Assembly: GCA_041661625.1 (NCBI GenBank)
Contig: JBAZUB010000001.1
Span: 496,001 to 560,000, forward strand
Reading direction: 5' to 3'
Source of the DNA: Patescibacteria group bacterium
Lineage (GTDB): Bacteria > Patescibacteriota > Patescibacteriia > JAHIZJ01
Length of the DNA: 64,000 nucleotides
The translations under genes and the position numbers were made by a program. Below, one piece after another: positions 27,380 through 34,405 of this stretch. Under the pieces are notes generated by a model. The model made no database searches. It was not told the origin of the DNA and saw only the letters and a list, made by a program, of their open reading frames with translations. How positions within the stretch are numbered: position 1 is the stretch's first letter; the number at the start of each line of letters is the position of its first letter.

Positions 27380-27790
27380 ATGAAAGTCGCACTAGTTGTC
27401 TTGCTGGTGTCGGTTCTATTCGCAGGCACGGTGTTCGCTCAGTCCGAGAACAGCATCGCCGCGGCCAATCAAGCCAAGGCGCTGTTCCTCAAGCAGGCCG
27501 GCCTGCCCGACAACATCTACAACATCATAGGACAGAACTTCACGTTCTTCTATGACCAGGTGCCAGCCGGTTGGAATTCGATCTCTGGCATCGTCTGGGG
27601 TATCGACTTCCGACCCGTGAAAGAGATCGATATTTTCGTCTCGGTCCCTTACATCAACGGCCTGCAGCTGAGATGGCTGAGGTACAAGCAGGAAAAAGGG
27701 CAGTGGTACTGGCGTGCCTTCGATACTACCGGCACTAACTACGCAGGCACACTCATCATCCTGACCACCAATCCCCCCGCGCGGTCCTAG
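27380..27790 (+). CDS. Secreted orphan protein
   Basis: 136 residues. AAGGAGG lies 9 nt before the ATG. A classic signal peptide (MKVALVVLLVSVLFAGTVFA, cleavage after AFA-like FA/Q) is followed by about 115 residues rich in aromatic residues (WNSISGIVWGIDF, WLRYKQEKGQWYWRAF). No family is recognised. First of six stand-alone units between the polysaccharide operon and the amidase. Confidence 0.65.
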   Translation: MKVALVVLLVSVLFAGTVFAQSENSIAAANQAKALFLKQAGLPDNIYNIIGQNFTFFYDQVPAGWNSISGIVWGIDFRPVKEIDIFVSVPYINGLQLRWLRYKQEKGQWYWRAFDTTGTNYAGTLIILTTNPPARS

Positions 27791-27808
27791 CCAAAGGACC
27801 GCTTTATA
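27781..27808 (+). terminator. Terminator overlapping the stop codon of 27380
   Basis: GCGGTCCT/AGGACCGC with a 6-nt loop, then TTTATATT. The TAG stop lies at the end of the 5' arm. Confidence 0.8.
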
Positions 27809-27848
27809 TTAGATTCGCATATATGACATCGTAACCTGGCAGCGCCAC

Positions 27849-27876
27849 TTTACTTCCGCCGTACCTGTGCTATATT
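27849..27876 (+). promoter_or_regulatory. Promoter of the histidine-phosphatase-like unit
   Basis: TTTACT, 16 bp, TATATT. Confidence 0.55.
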
Positions 27877-27967
27877 GCACCATTAAGTATCTTGATTGAT
27901 CATTCGACACTCACCGGCAGATCACGCTGTCACATATCGGCTTCAACTTAATGGGAGGATTACTGAC

Positions 27968-28597
27968 ATGAAACCGCAGATTCCCGACCAGACTCGCCAA
28001 GTGTGTGTGCTCGTTCGGCGAGGACATACCCTCATGGACGGCCCACCCAAATCTCGCACGCTAACGGCCTTGGGACTGCAACAATGCCTCGACCATCGGG
28101 TAGTCTGGCAGAACGTAATCACAGCTATACCAACCGACCAGTTCGGTGAACCGGTCTATCGGGCGGGACCCTCGCCGGCGATGATACTGACCTGTTACCA
28201 CCTCTTCCAACCCGGGCAGATTGAGATTGCTCCCGAGCTGGCGGTCTGCCACAGCTTGAAGGAACTGCCCGGTGACTGGTTCCAGATCAGGGTAGCAGCC
28301 GACATGACCCGCGCGGCCATCTTCCAGGACGCCTACGAAGATCGCGCCATCCGTGAAGAATCAGCGATCGGGATGGAGGCTAGACGACTGAGAGCCTTTC
28401 TGGATGGTGCTTGCGGAACGAATCGATTCGTGGTCGCGGTCAGCGATGAACCGGCGATCACCCTGGCGCTGCTAGACGTGGTGCCCAGCAGCGCGCTGGC
28501 GCTGGCTCCCGGTGAGGGTGTCATCGTGTACCGCGATTTAAGCGGACACTTTATCGGCGCCCAGAAGGTGGCCTTCGACGCACCGGTTTCAGTTTAG
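27968..28597 (+). CDS. Histidine phosphatase superfamily-like protein lacking both catalytic histidines
   Basis: 209 residues from the ATG at 27968, behind GGGAGGA. The layout follows phosphoglycerate-mutase-like proteins: VLVRRGHTL near the N-terminus, LTALGLQQC, YRAGPSPAMILTCYHLF, and FVVAVSDEPAITLALL near the C-terminus. The canonical RHG is RRG here (R18 instead of the phospho-acceptor His) and the second His (VSH) is Asp (D160). If the family call is right, it is unlikely to be an active phosphatase and may bind a phospho-ligand. Stand-alone unit. Confidence 0.6.
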   Translation: MKPQIPDQTRQVCVLVRRGHTLMDGPPKSRTLTALGLQQCLDHRVVWQNVITAIPTDQFGEPVYRAGPSPAMILTCYHLFQPGQIEIAPELAVCHSLKELPGDWFQIRVAADMTRAAIFQDAYEDRAIREESAIGMEARRLRAFLDGACGTNRFVVAVSDEPAITLALLDVVPSSALALAPGEGVIVYRDLSGHFIGAQKVAFDAPVSV

Positions 28598-28616
28598 CTG
28601 GACCGGTTTTCTTTTC
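28582..28616 (+). terminator. Terminator overlapping the end of the phosphatase-like gene
   Basis: ACCGGT...CAG and CTG...ACCGGT arms around TTTAG, then TTTCTTTT. Confidence 0.75.
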
Positions 28617-28625
28617 GTACACAAA

Positions 28626-28666
28626 CGTAGGCGAGCAAACATTTGCTCGCCTATGGAACTTTTTTT
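28626..28666. repeat. TAGGCG-family palindrome with T tract
   Basis: TAGGCGAGCAAA/TTTGCTCGCCTA arms (28628-28653) separated by 2 nt; seven T's follow, so it may act as a second terminator. Relatives lie at 36871, 37736 and 38398. Confidence 0.65.
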
Positions 28667-28699
28667 GTAATAATACTGTCGTTTCGTTAACAACAACCA

Positions 28700-28728
28700 T
28701 TGACATCGATCAAGATTTAGGGTATCGT
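28700..28728 (+). promoter_or_regulatory. Promoter of the 28823 unit
   Basis: TTGACA, 17 bp, TATCGT. Confidence 0.65.
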
Positions 28729-28822
28729 CGATAGGTTCTAGCTTGTCTGATGTTCGTGTTGTAATAGCCAAGCTCATGATTCTCGAATGATCCACCGCCA
28801 TTTTCGGGAAAGGAGACCCGCT

Positions 28823-29026
28823 TTGACCACACCGGACAACGCTACGCCAACCGCGCCCTCCGACATGGAGGCCTTCCCGACCAGCGCCACGCCCCAAGTT
28901 CCACCGCGACACCCCAACTTCCATTACGGTGTGGCGGGTATCATCACGGGCTACGCCGGAGGCGCCCCGGTGGTGACCAGCGGGCGGCTCAACCCCGTCC
29001 ACATGGACAGCCAGACCCGCGCATAA
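28823..29026 (+). CDS. Small Pro/Thr-rich orphan protein
   Basis: 67 residues from a TTG at 28823, chosen because AAAGGAGA lies about 7 nt upstream; the ATG at 28787 has no ribosome site. The first 35 residues are Pro/Thr/Ala-rich and probably disordered; the rest contains HYGVAGIITGYAGGAPVVTSGR. No family is recognised. Stand-alone unit. Confidence 0.45.
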   Translation: MTTPDNATPTAPSDMEAFPTSATPQVPPRHPNFHYGVAGIITGYAGGAPVVTSGRLNPVHMDSQTRA

Positions 29027-29061
29027 TCGCCAACCTGCCACGGGTGTTTCATGCTCGTTTC

Positions 29062-29096
29062 GCCGGTCCAGTTTCACTGCGACCGGCCTTTTTTAT
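29062..29096 (+). terminator. Terminator of the 28823 unit
   Basis: GCCGGTC/GACCGGC with an inner CAG/CTG pair, then CTTTTTTATT. Confidence 0.85.
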
Positions 29097-29107
29097 TACA
29101 AATAGAA

Positions 29108-29132
29108 AAGGTTCGATCTGGTGTCGAACCTT
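29108..29132 (-). terminator. Terminator of the Zn-ribbon-like unit
   Basis: AAGGTTCGA/TCGAACCTT around 7 nt on the minus strand, then TTCTATTTG. The stop codon overlaps the stem. Confidence 0.75.
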
Positions 29133-29424
29133 AGCAGACCGGACGGCGCGTCAGCGGGTCGCGCCGCATGCCCGGCGGACGGATAGCGCTGCGAAAGAGT
29201 CCGGTAACGGACAGGCTTGGCAGAACAACGCCCATTAGTCGCCCAACCGCGGTTTCGTCGGCTGCCGCCGGGATCGTCATAGCGGCGTTACAGCTTGGGC
29301 AGTGGCTGGGCAATGGTAGGCCGCGCTCCACACATCCGCACTCGCTGCACGAATGACCGGTTGCCATCAAACCAGGCCCGGCTAGTGGCATCCAGCTGCC
29401 AACCTGATCATCGGTCACTTCCAT
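29131..29424 (-). CDS. Small protein with a four-cysteine zinc-ribbon-like motif
   Basis: 97 residues from the ATG at 29424, preceded by AGGAGGGAG. CSECGC and HCPSCN form a CxxC...CxxC pair (about residues 26-45) typical of zinc ribbons. The C-terminal part is Pro/Arg-rich. No family is recognised. A longer reading frame to 29604 exists but lacks a ribosome site. Stand-alone unit on the minus strand. Confidence 0.55.
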   Translation of the reverse strand: MEVTDDQVGSWMPLAGPGLMATGHSCSECGCVERGLPLPSHCPSCNAAMTIPAAADETAVGRLMGVVLPSLSVTGLFRSAIRPPGMRRDPLTRRPVC

Positions 29425-29481
29425 ATTGGCTCCCTCCTGATTTGGCACCGGTGGTTCCCAACACCGAGCCCAACCAGATAC

Positions 29482-29509
29482 AGTATACACGGCTGTCGGC
29501 AAGAAACAA
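29482..29509 (-). promoter_or_regulatory. Promoter of the Zn-ribbon-like unit
   Basis: TTGTTT, 16 bp, TATACT on the minus strand. Confidence 0.55.
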
Positions 29510-29512
29510 GTA

Positions 29513-29538
29513 AAATAAAACGCCTCATTGCTGAAGCG
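29513..29538 (-). terminator. Terminator overlapping the stop of the 29947 gene
   Basis: CGCTTCA/TGAGGCG around GCAA on the minus strand, followed by TTTTATTTT. The TGA stop is part of the 3' arm. Confidence 0.8.
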
Positions 29539-29947
29539 CTGCGTCCACGCCCATCGGATCGGGCAGGTGCGCGTGTGCGGGTTCGGGATAGATGATGTCA
29601 GCAAACGCCGTCAATACGACTGGCGGCACAGAGTCAGCCAACCTGACTGATGCCGGGTAGCCCGACCGGCGGTGATCCAGACGATAGTGCCCCCATTCGC
29701 CGGGACGAAGGTGTTGCGTGTGCCGGGTGGTCATCAGTCGGCGCCAAGTAATCCGATGGGGCCGTAGTCTCATGAGTTGTGCCAACCGATACCGCGCTGT
29801 GGCGAATGACACTCCATCACCCGGACCGTCGCTGCCCACATCAGCGAAGTAGCAGACGGGTAGTTTCCGACCCGGCGGTGGTGACAGCAACAGTATCCGG
29901 ATCGTTACCTGGCCGATCTTGCACTCAAACCTGGCCAAAACATCCAT
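29525..29947 (-). CDS. Orphan basic protein
   Basis: 140 residues from the ATG at 29947, preceded by AGGAGGAG. It begins MDVLARFECKIGQVTIRILLLSPPPG and continues with an Arg/His-rich middle (RLRPHRITWRRLMTTRHTQH). No known domain is recognised; basicity could suit nucleic-acid binding, which is only a guess. It has its own promoter and a terminator that includes its stop codon. Confidence 0.55.
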   Translation of the reverse strand: MDVLARFECKIGQVTIRILLLSPPPGRKLPVCYFADVGSDGPGDGVSFATARYRLAQLMRLRPHRITWRRLMTTRHTQHLRPGEWGHYRLDHRRSGYPASVRLADSVPPVVLTAFADIIYPEPAHAHLPDPMGVDAALQQ

Positions 29948-29994
29948 GGCTCCTCCTAACCTAATACCACATACCCCGTTGCTCATCCGGTCGC

Positions 29995-30024
29995 AGTTTA
30001 CTGCAATAATCGATTCATTGTCAA
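29995..30024 (-). promoter_or_regulatory. Promoter of the 29947 unit
   Basis: TTGACA, 18 bp, TAAACT on the minus strand. Confidence 0.7.
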
Positions 30025-30040
30025 TCGGATTTCGTGCAGT

Positions 30041-30073
30041 AAAAGAAACGACCCATCCTGTTACGAATGGGTC
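30041..30073 (-). terminator. Terminator of the 30329 unit
   Basis: GACCCAT/ATGGGTC stem on the minus strand, then GTTTCTTTTAC. It lies 40 nt past the stop. Confidence 0.75.
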
Positions 30074-30113
30074 TCGACCGGCGCTGGCGTTCCAAGGTTC
30101 GTGAATCAGCTTG

Positions 30114-30329
30114 TCACTCACGCCCGAGTCTGGCGTCGTCGGCCATGAGCGCTTGCCATGCCTGCTCGACGTCCACATCAGGTTCACCCCAGGAACGTCG
30201 AATCGTTTCCTGGAAGTTTGACTTGGCTCGCTGTAGTTCTTGTCTGGTAGCCGATACACGACCGCCCTTCTGGCCAAGCGCCAGAACTACGTAAACCCCC
30301 TCATCCATTGGGCGCCTCTTGCCGTACAA
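30114..30329 (-). CDS. Small helical orphan protein
   Basis: 71 residues from a TTG at 30329, which is 6 nt after AGGAGG; an ATG 7 codons later (30308) is possible. The C-terminal half is one or two amphipathic helices (SATRQELQRAKSNFQETIRRSWG, DVEQAWQALMADDARL). No family is recognised. Last of the six-unit series, back to back with the amidase gene. Confidence 0.5.
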   Translation of the reverse strand: MYGKRRPMDEGVYVVLALGQKGGRVSATRQELQRAKSNFQETIRRSWGEPDVDVEQAWQALMADDARLGRE

Positions 30330-30381
30330 GTCTCCCCTCCTGTTGGTGGCCCAAGAAACATCATGACATGTGAACGCGTTC

Positions 30382-30410
30382 ATCCTAATACCACAACAAC
30401 TTGGTGTCAA
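30382..30410 (-). promoter_or_regulatory. Promoter of the 30329 unit
   Basis: TTGACA, 17 bp, TAGGAT on the minus strand. Confidence 0.65.
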
Positions 30411-30486
30411 TATTCACCGGTACTAAAAGTTATTATTGTACCCGTGCTATAAAATATTGCTCCTGGACAAAATCACAAATTTGCGC

Positions 30487-30492
30487 TATAAT
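30487..30492 (+). promoter_or_regulatory. -10 box of the amidase gene, leaderless geometry
   Basis: TATAAT ends 11 nt before the ATG at 30504, leaving at most about 5 nt of leader. Confidence 0.6.
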
Positions 30493-30503
30493 AAAGTCAG
30501 AAA

Positions 30504-32744
30504 ATGAAAAATAAAAAGCGCCACAATCTGGGTTCACGGCATATGATCCGTCGGCTGATCGGAATCGTTTTTGTATTCACCATCATCGGCTGGATCGTAG
30601 CCGCGACGGCTCAAGCCGAACCAACACCCCAAGTAACTGCGGACACCTACACGCAAGATTCGCTTTCCGGCCAGCGTCACAGCTCACCGGCTGTGTTCGA
30701 ATTCACTTCCGATCCCATTCAAGCCGAATCGTTAATCGAAGCCGTCGGATTCACCTGGAGCGAACCAGCTGATATTTCATTTGATATTCAATATCTCACC
30801 GATGGTCAATGGAGTGGCTGGACCACCATCACCGCCTCGACCGATATTCAGCCCAAAGACGCGAGCCGGCACGCCACCGATCTGTTTTTCTTAATACCAT
30901 CAAAAACTTTTCGCTATCGTACCCACTCGGTTGCAGAACCAAGCGACATTAAAATTACCGTTTTGTCAGAGGGACATACCCGCGCAGTAACCGGGTTCTT
31001 CCATAATCTCTTGACGCGCCTGATTCCAAAAGCCACCGCCAGTGTCTCAATCGTCAACCGAACCGCCTGGGGTGCCGATGAATCGATCTCAACCTGGCAG
31101 CCGGAATACGCCGCTCCTAAAAAATTCATCGTTCACCATACCGTGACCAGCGATGGCGGCACTGACCCGGCCGCCACAATTCGGGCTATCCAGTACTATC
31201 ACGCGGTGACATTGGGATGGGGTGATATCGGTTATAATTATTTAATTGATTCATCCGGCTTGGTATATGAAGGACGCAAAGGCGGCGACGCGGTGATTGG
31301 CGCCCACGCGGCGCGCGATGCGACCTGCAATCAGTCACGTTTCGGCGGCGGAAATGTTGAAATCAACTTTAATCCCGGTACTATTGGCATTGCCCTGTTG
31401 GGTAACTATGAGACGAATCAACCGACCCAAGCGGCAATCGACGCCTTATCAAACTTGATTGCTGAAAAAGGCGCTCTTGACGGTATCCAGCCGGCCGGCG
31501 CCTCAGACTTCCTAGGTATGTCGGCCCTGCCAAACGTCGTCGGCCATGGTGATATTGATTGTACGTTGTGTCCCGGCCAGAACCTGAATACATTACTGCC
31601 TCAAATACGCACCGCCAGCCAAACGCTGTACGATAGCGGAACGATTCAGCTCACCCAAAATGCCCGGCTGGATTTAATCAGCGAATCATCATTTGATCTG
31701 GAGCGCGGCACCACGAAAACTATCCGGGCTATCATTTCAAATATTGGTAATGTGCCGTGGCACAATTTTGACCAGGCATTGCTGGCCATCAGGCCAGTTA
31801 AATCCCCGGCGATCATGGCGTCATCCAACTGGCCAGCTGCTAGCATCGCCGGGCAGTTAACTGCCGCAACTGTTACCCCGGGCGACAACGTGGCCGTTGA
31901 CTTTACAGTAACGGCACCGAGCGATCGACTGACCGCCGATGAAGAATACTTGGTCGCGATTGGCGATCAGTTGTTCAACGGCACTAAATTTAATATACAC
32001 ATAGATGTTACCGGCTTAGATCGTGCGGCAAGCTTGAAACAAAAAACTGTCCCAGTAGCTACGCTGGTTAAATCGCGTCCCAAGATGGTCTTGCAATATA
32101 CCAATCTAGGCAAGATAACCTGGACGCCGAAAAACACCTATTTAAAAATACTCGATCTCAACAACCGGCCCAGTCGCTACAGCGACCGCAGCTGGCCCGA
32201 TTCGGCTGGTAAAATAAAACTTAAGGAAGCCAGCATCGCCACCGGGCAGGTGGGTACGTTTGAATTTTATGAAACCAGCCCGGCCTACAGCGGACTGTAC
32301 AAGCAGGTCTTCAGTCTCTATACCGATAATCAGCTGGTGATAAATTCTGCTACCGAACTGATCAGTCGGGTCGATCCCATTTACAAAGCCGAGTTGGTCA
32401 GCGCTAATGTCCCATTAGCGACGCGGGTCGGTTGGCGCCCCACCGTCACGGTGAAAGTAAAAAATACCGGTTCGGCCACCTGGGATAGTTCGATGCGCTT
32501 GAAGATATATGATCTCAATGGTCGCGCCAGTCCATTCCGCGATACCAGCTGGAACACTTCCGCGGGTGATATCAAGATGAAAGAGACCACCGTTCGCCCG
32601 GGTGCTACCGCAACTTTTACCTTTCGCTTGAACCCGGCTCGATCTGGTCTTTACCGGACGGAACTTCAACTGACTACCTCCGCTTCACCCGAAATCGTAC
32701 CGGACAGTAACTTCGTCCGGATACTGCGCGTTGATCCTAAGTAG
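30504..32744 (+). CDS. N-acetylmuramoyl-L-alanine amidase (Amidase_2/PGRP type) with Ig modules
   Basis: 746 residues: signal or anchor (about 14-38), a beta domain (about 50-165), an Amidase_2/PGRP domain (about 180-370: IVNRTAWGADE, KKFIVHHTVT, GWGDIGYNYLID, IGAHA, VVGHGDIDCTLCPG with the zinc His/Cys ligands), then three Ig-like modules (about 385-746) of the NTGSATWDSSMRLKIYDL type, resembling NBR1-like Ig folds. It should cut the bond between muramic acid and L-Ala in peptidoglycan outside the cell. The start is leaderless. Confidence 0.92.
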   Translation: MKNKKRHNLGSRHMIRRLIGIVFVFTIIGWIVAATAQAEPTPQVTADTYTQDSLSGQRHSSPAVFEFTSDPIQAESLIEAVGFTWSEPADISFDIQYLTDGQWSGWTTITASTDIQPKDASRHATDLFFLIPSKTFRYRTHSVAEPSDIKITVLSEGHTRAVTGFFHNLLTRLIPKATASVSIVNRTAWGADESISTWQPEYAAPKKFIVHHTVTSDGGTDPAATIRAIQYYHAVTLGWGDIGYNYLIDSSGLVYEGRKGGDAVIGAHAARDATCNQSRFGGGNVEINFNPGTIGIALLGNYETNQPTQAAIDALSNLIAEKGALDGIQPAGASDFLGMSALPNVVGHGDIDCTLCPGQNLNTLLPQIRTASQTLYDSGTIQLTQNARLDLISESSFDLERGTTKTIRAIISNIGNVPWHNFDQALLAIRPVKSPAIMASSNWPAASIAGQLTAATVTPGDNVAVDFTVTAPSDRLTADEEYLVAIGDQLFNGTKFNIHIDVTGLDRAASLKQKTVPVATLVKSRPKMVLQYTNLGKITWTPKNTYLKILDLNNRPSRYSDRSWPDSAGKIKLKEASIATGQVGTFEFYETSPAYSGLYKQVFSLYTDNQLVINSATELISRVDPIYKAELVSANVPLATRVGWRPTVTVKVKNTGSATWDSSMRLKIYDLNGRASPFRDTSWNTSAGDIKMKETTVRPGATATFTFRLNPARSGLYRTELQLTTSASPEIVPDSNFVRILRVDPK

Positions 32745-32769
32745 ACAATATACTAATCATAAAGAAACA

Positions 32770-32799
32770 AGACCCCTAGCGAGTGGCGCACGGGGGTCT
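32770..32799. terminator. Bidirectional terminator between amidase and CsrA-like unit
   Basis: AGACCCC/GGGGTCT arms around 16 nt; followed by TTTCG on plus and TTGTTTCTTT on minus. Confidence 0.65.
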
Positions 32800-32834
32800 T
32801 TCGACGAGCAGCTTGAAGGTGCCCGAGCTGCTGC

Positions 32835-33071
32835 CTAGGAGCCGGGTCGGGGCGGTCCGATCGCCTGACGCCGCCAGAACTGAACCCACAAACGGATAAC
32901 CGCATTCTTGAGCTGGAGCAGGTAATTCCAAGGTAGCTCCCCCCTCAGAATCGGCATCCACCACGGTGCTTCGACACCAATCTCGACCACTCTCCCCTTG
33001 ACAGAGACTACGGTGATTGTAGCGGGTCCGATTCGGACCACGTCACCATAGGTACGTTTCATCACGAGCAT
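32835..33071 (-). CDS. CsrA-like protein with a C-terminal extension
   Basis: 78 residues from the ATG at 33071, 8 nt after AGGAGG. Residues 1-45 (MLVMKRTYGDVVRIG, ITVVSVKG, VEIGVEAP, ILRGEL) align with the CsrA/RsmA fold, including the position of the RNA-binding Arg44. The usual short tail is replaced by about 33 residues rich in aromatic and basic amino acids (NYLLQLKNAVIRLWVQFWRRQ). CsrA dimers bind GGA motifs in mRNA leaders; whether this one does is unknown. Stand-alone unit. Confidence 0.7.
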   Translation of the reverse strand: MLVMKRTYGDVVRIGPATITVVSVKGRVVEIGVEAPWWMPILRGELPWNYLLQLKNAVIRLWVQFWRRQAIGPPRPGS

Positions 33072-33159
33072 GGCCACATCCTCCTGCCTGATGGCGCTAT
33101 CTTCGTTTGTTGTGATCTGAGGTGTCCCAAGGTGCGCTAATTGGCAGCACATCGCACAC

Positions 33160-33188
33160 AGTATACTGGCTGGTCGTCGCCTTGTCAA
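33160..33188 (-). promoter_or_regulatory. Consensus promoter of the CsrA-like unit
   Basis: TTGACA, 17 bp, TATACT on the minus strand. Confidence 0.85.
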
Positions 33189-33286
33189 CTGGTATGAAAT
33201 ACTCATACTATTTTCGCTTTACCTAGGAGAGTTTTTATGCTATTATGAAGCCTGATTATACCCGATAATACCTAACCGATTTTTTT

Positions 33287-33895
33287 ATGTATCTTACCTG
33301 GCTGGGCTTAAATTCCTTCAAAATTCAAACGTCCGATTGCACACTTTTCACGGACCCTTATGGAATTGTTTCCGGACTGAAATTCCCCCGTTCCCAGGCT
33401 GATGTTGTGACCGTTTCCCAACCCGAAAATCCACTAGCTAATAACCTTGACGGCGTCAGCGGCACACCCTACCGGATTGTCAGTCCAGGAGAATATGAGG
33501 TAAAAAAAATCTTTATCCGCGGCATCGCCGATGCTGGTGTCACGTTGTTCTATTTTGAAGTCGAAAACGTCAGCATCGCCCATATTGCGGCTCTCAAGCA
33601 CCCGCTGACCAGCGAACAGCTGGAAACTTTTGAAGATGTCGATGTGCTGCTGGTGCCAGCCGGGAATCCGAAGGCTGTCGAAGTGGACCAAGCCGTCAAA
33701 TTGATTAGTCAAATTGAACCCAGGTTGGTTGTGCCAATGTTTTATAAAATACCGGGCTTGAAATCGCCGGCCGAACCGTTGCAGCCTTTTCTCAAAGCCA
33801 TGGGCGGACAGACGCCGGAGTCGCTCCCCAAGCTTAAACTGATCAAACGCGACCTGCCCCAGTCTGAAACCAAGGTGGTTGTTTTGACCCCGTAA
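33287..33895 (+). CDS. Metallo-beta-lactamase-fold protein without the metal-binding motif
   Basis: 202 residues similar in order to UlaG-like MBL-fold proteins: MYLTWLGLNSFKIQ, LFTDPYG, VVTVSQ, YRIVSPGEYEV, DVLLVPAGNP and RLVVPMFYK. The HxHxDH zinc motif is absent; SQPENP stands where SHxHxDH is expected. It is therefore probably not a hydrolase. It starts 5 nt upstream of the next gene's spacer and forms a small operon with 33901 and perhaps gyrA. Confidence 0.65.
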   Translation: MYLTWLGLNSFKIQTSDCTLFTDPYGIVSGLKFPRSQADVVTVSQPENPLANNLDGVSGTPYRIVSPGEYEVKKIFIRGIADAGVTLFYFEVENVSIAHIAALKHPLTSEQLETFEDVDVLLVPAGNPKAVEVDQAVKLISQIEPRLVVPMFYKIPGLKSPAEPLQPFLKAMGGQTPESLPKLKLIKRDLPQSETKVVVLTP

Positions 33896-33900
33896 TCATC

Positions 33901-34377
33901 ATGCCCAGAGCCGCTAAAAAACTTGTTGCCAAACGATCCCGCCGCGTACCGATTCGCGTACTTGAATCCGCTCCGGAACCGGCCCGGCCGGCGTTAGATG
34001 AAACATTCCTGGAGCACCGCCCACTCACGAGTGCGGCCGTGAAACCCAAGCCGGACACGGTGGCCAAACGCACTCCGCCGGTTTTTCAATTACCTGACCG
34101 GCCGGCCAGACGCGGCGCCTTGGTCTGGGGAGTGGGTATCAGTTTCATGTTGGTGCTGACGATATGGTTGGGCGTCATGCGCTTCCGGCCCCAGCGATCC
34201 GGCCCTAATTCGGCCGACGAGACAATAGCCAATATCGGACGGGTGCTGTCAGACTTCTCTGACCAATTCGATCAGCAGGTTAATGATGTCAAACAGCAAT
34301 TGGACGACGCCGGCGACCCAACTACGCCGGAAGTCAAGGAGTTGCAGAAACAAGTTTTTCCCGAGTTTATTAAATAA
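33901..34377 (+). CDS. Single-pass membrane protein with coiled-coil tail
   Basis: 158 residues: a basic, Pro-rich N-terminal 70 residues, one transmembrane helix (about 77-96), then an acidic amphipathic helix (IANIGRVLSDFSDQFDQQVNDVKQQLDD). The N-terminus is predicted cytoplasmic by charge. No family is recognised. It lies 5 nt after the MBL-like gene and 28 nt before gyrA. Confidence 0.65.
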   Translation: MPRAAKKLVAKRSRRVPIRVLESAPEPARPALDETFLEHRPLTSAAVKPKPDTVAKRTPPVFQLPDRPARRGALVWGVGISFMLVLTIWLGVMRFRPQRSGPNSADETIANIGRVLSDFSDQFDQQVNDVKQQLDDAGDPTTPEVKELQKQVFPEFIK

Positions 34378-34405
34378 TAGTAATCACAGTTAATATTACC
34401 GACGT

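Noticed and set aside
27310..30410. Integron cassette array
   Set aside because: No integrase gene and no recognisable attC sites; each unit has its own promoter, which is atypical for integron cassettes.
33287..33895. Active metallo-beta-lactamase-type hydrolase
   Set aside because: The HxHxDH zinc motif is absent.
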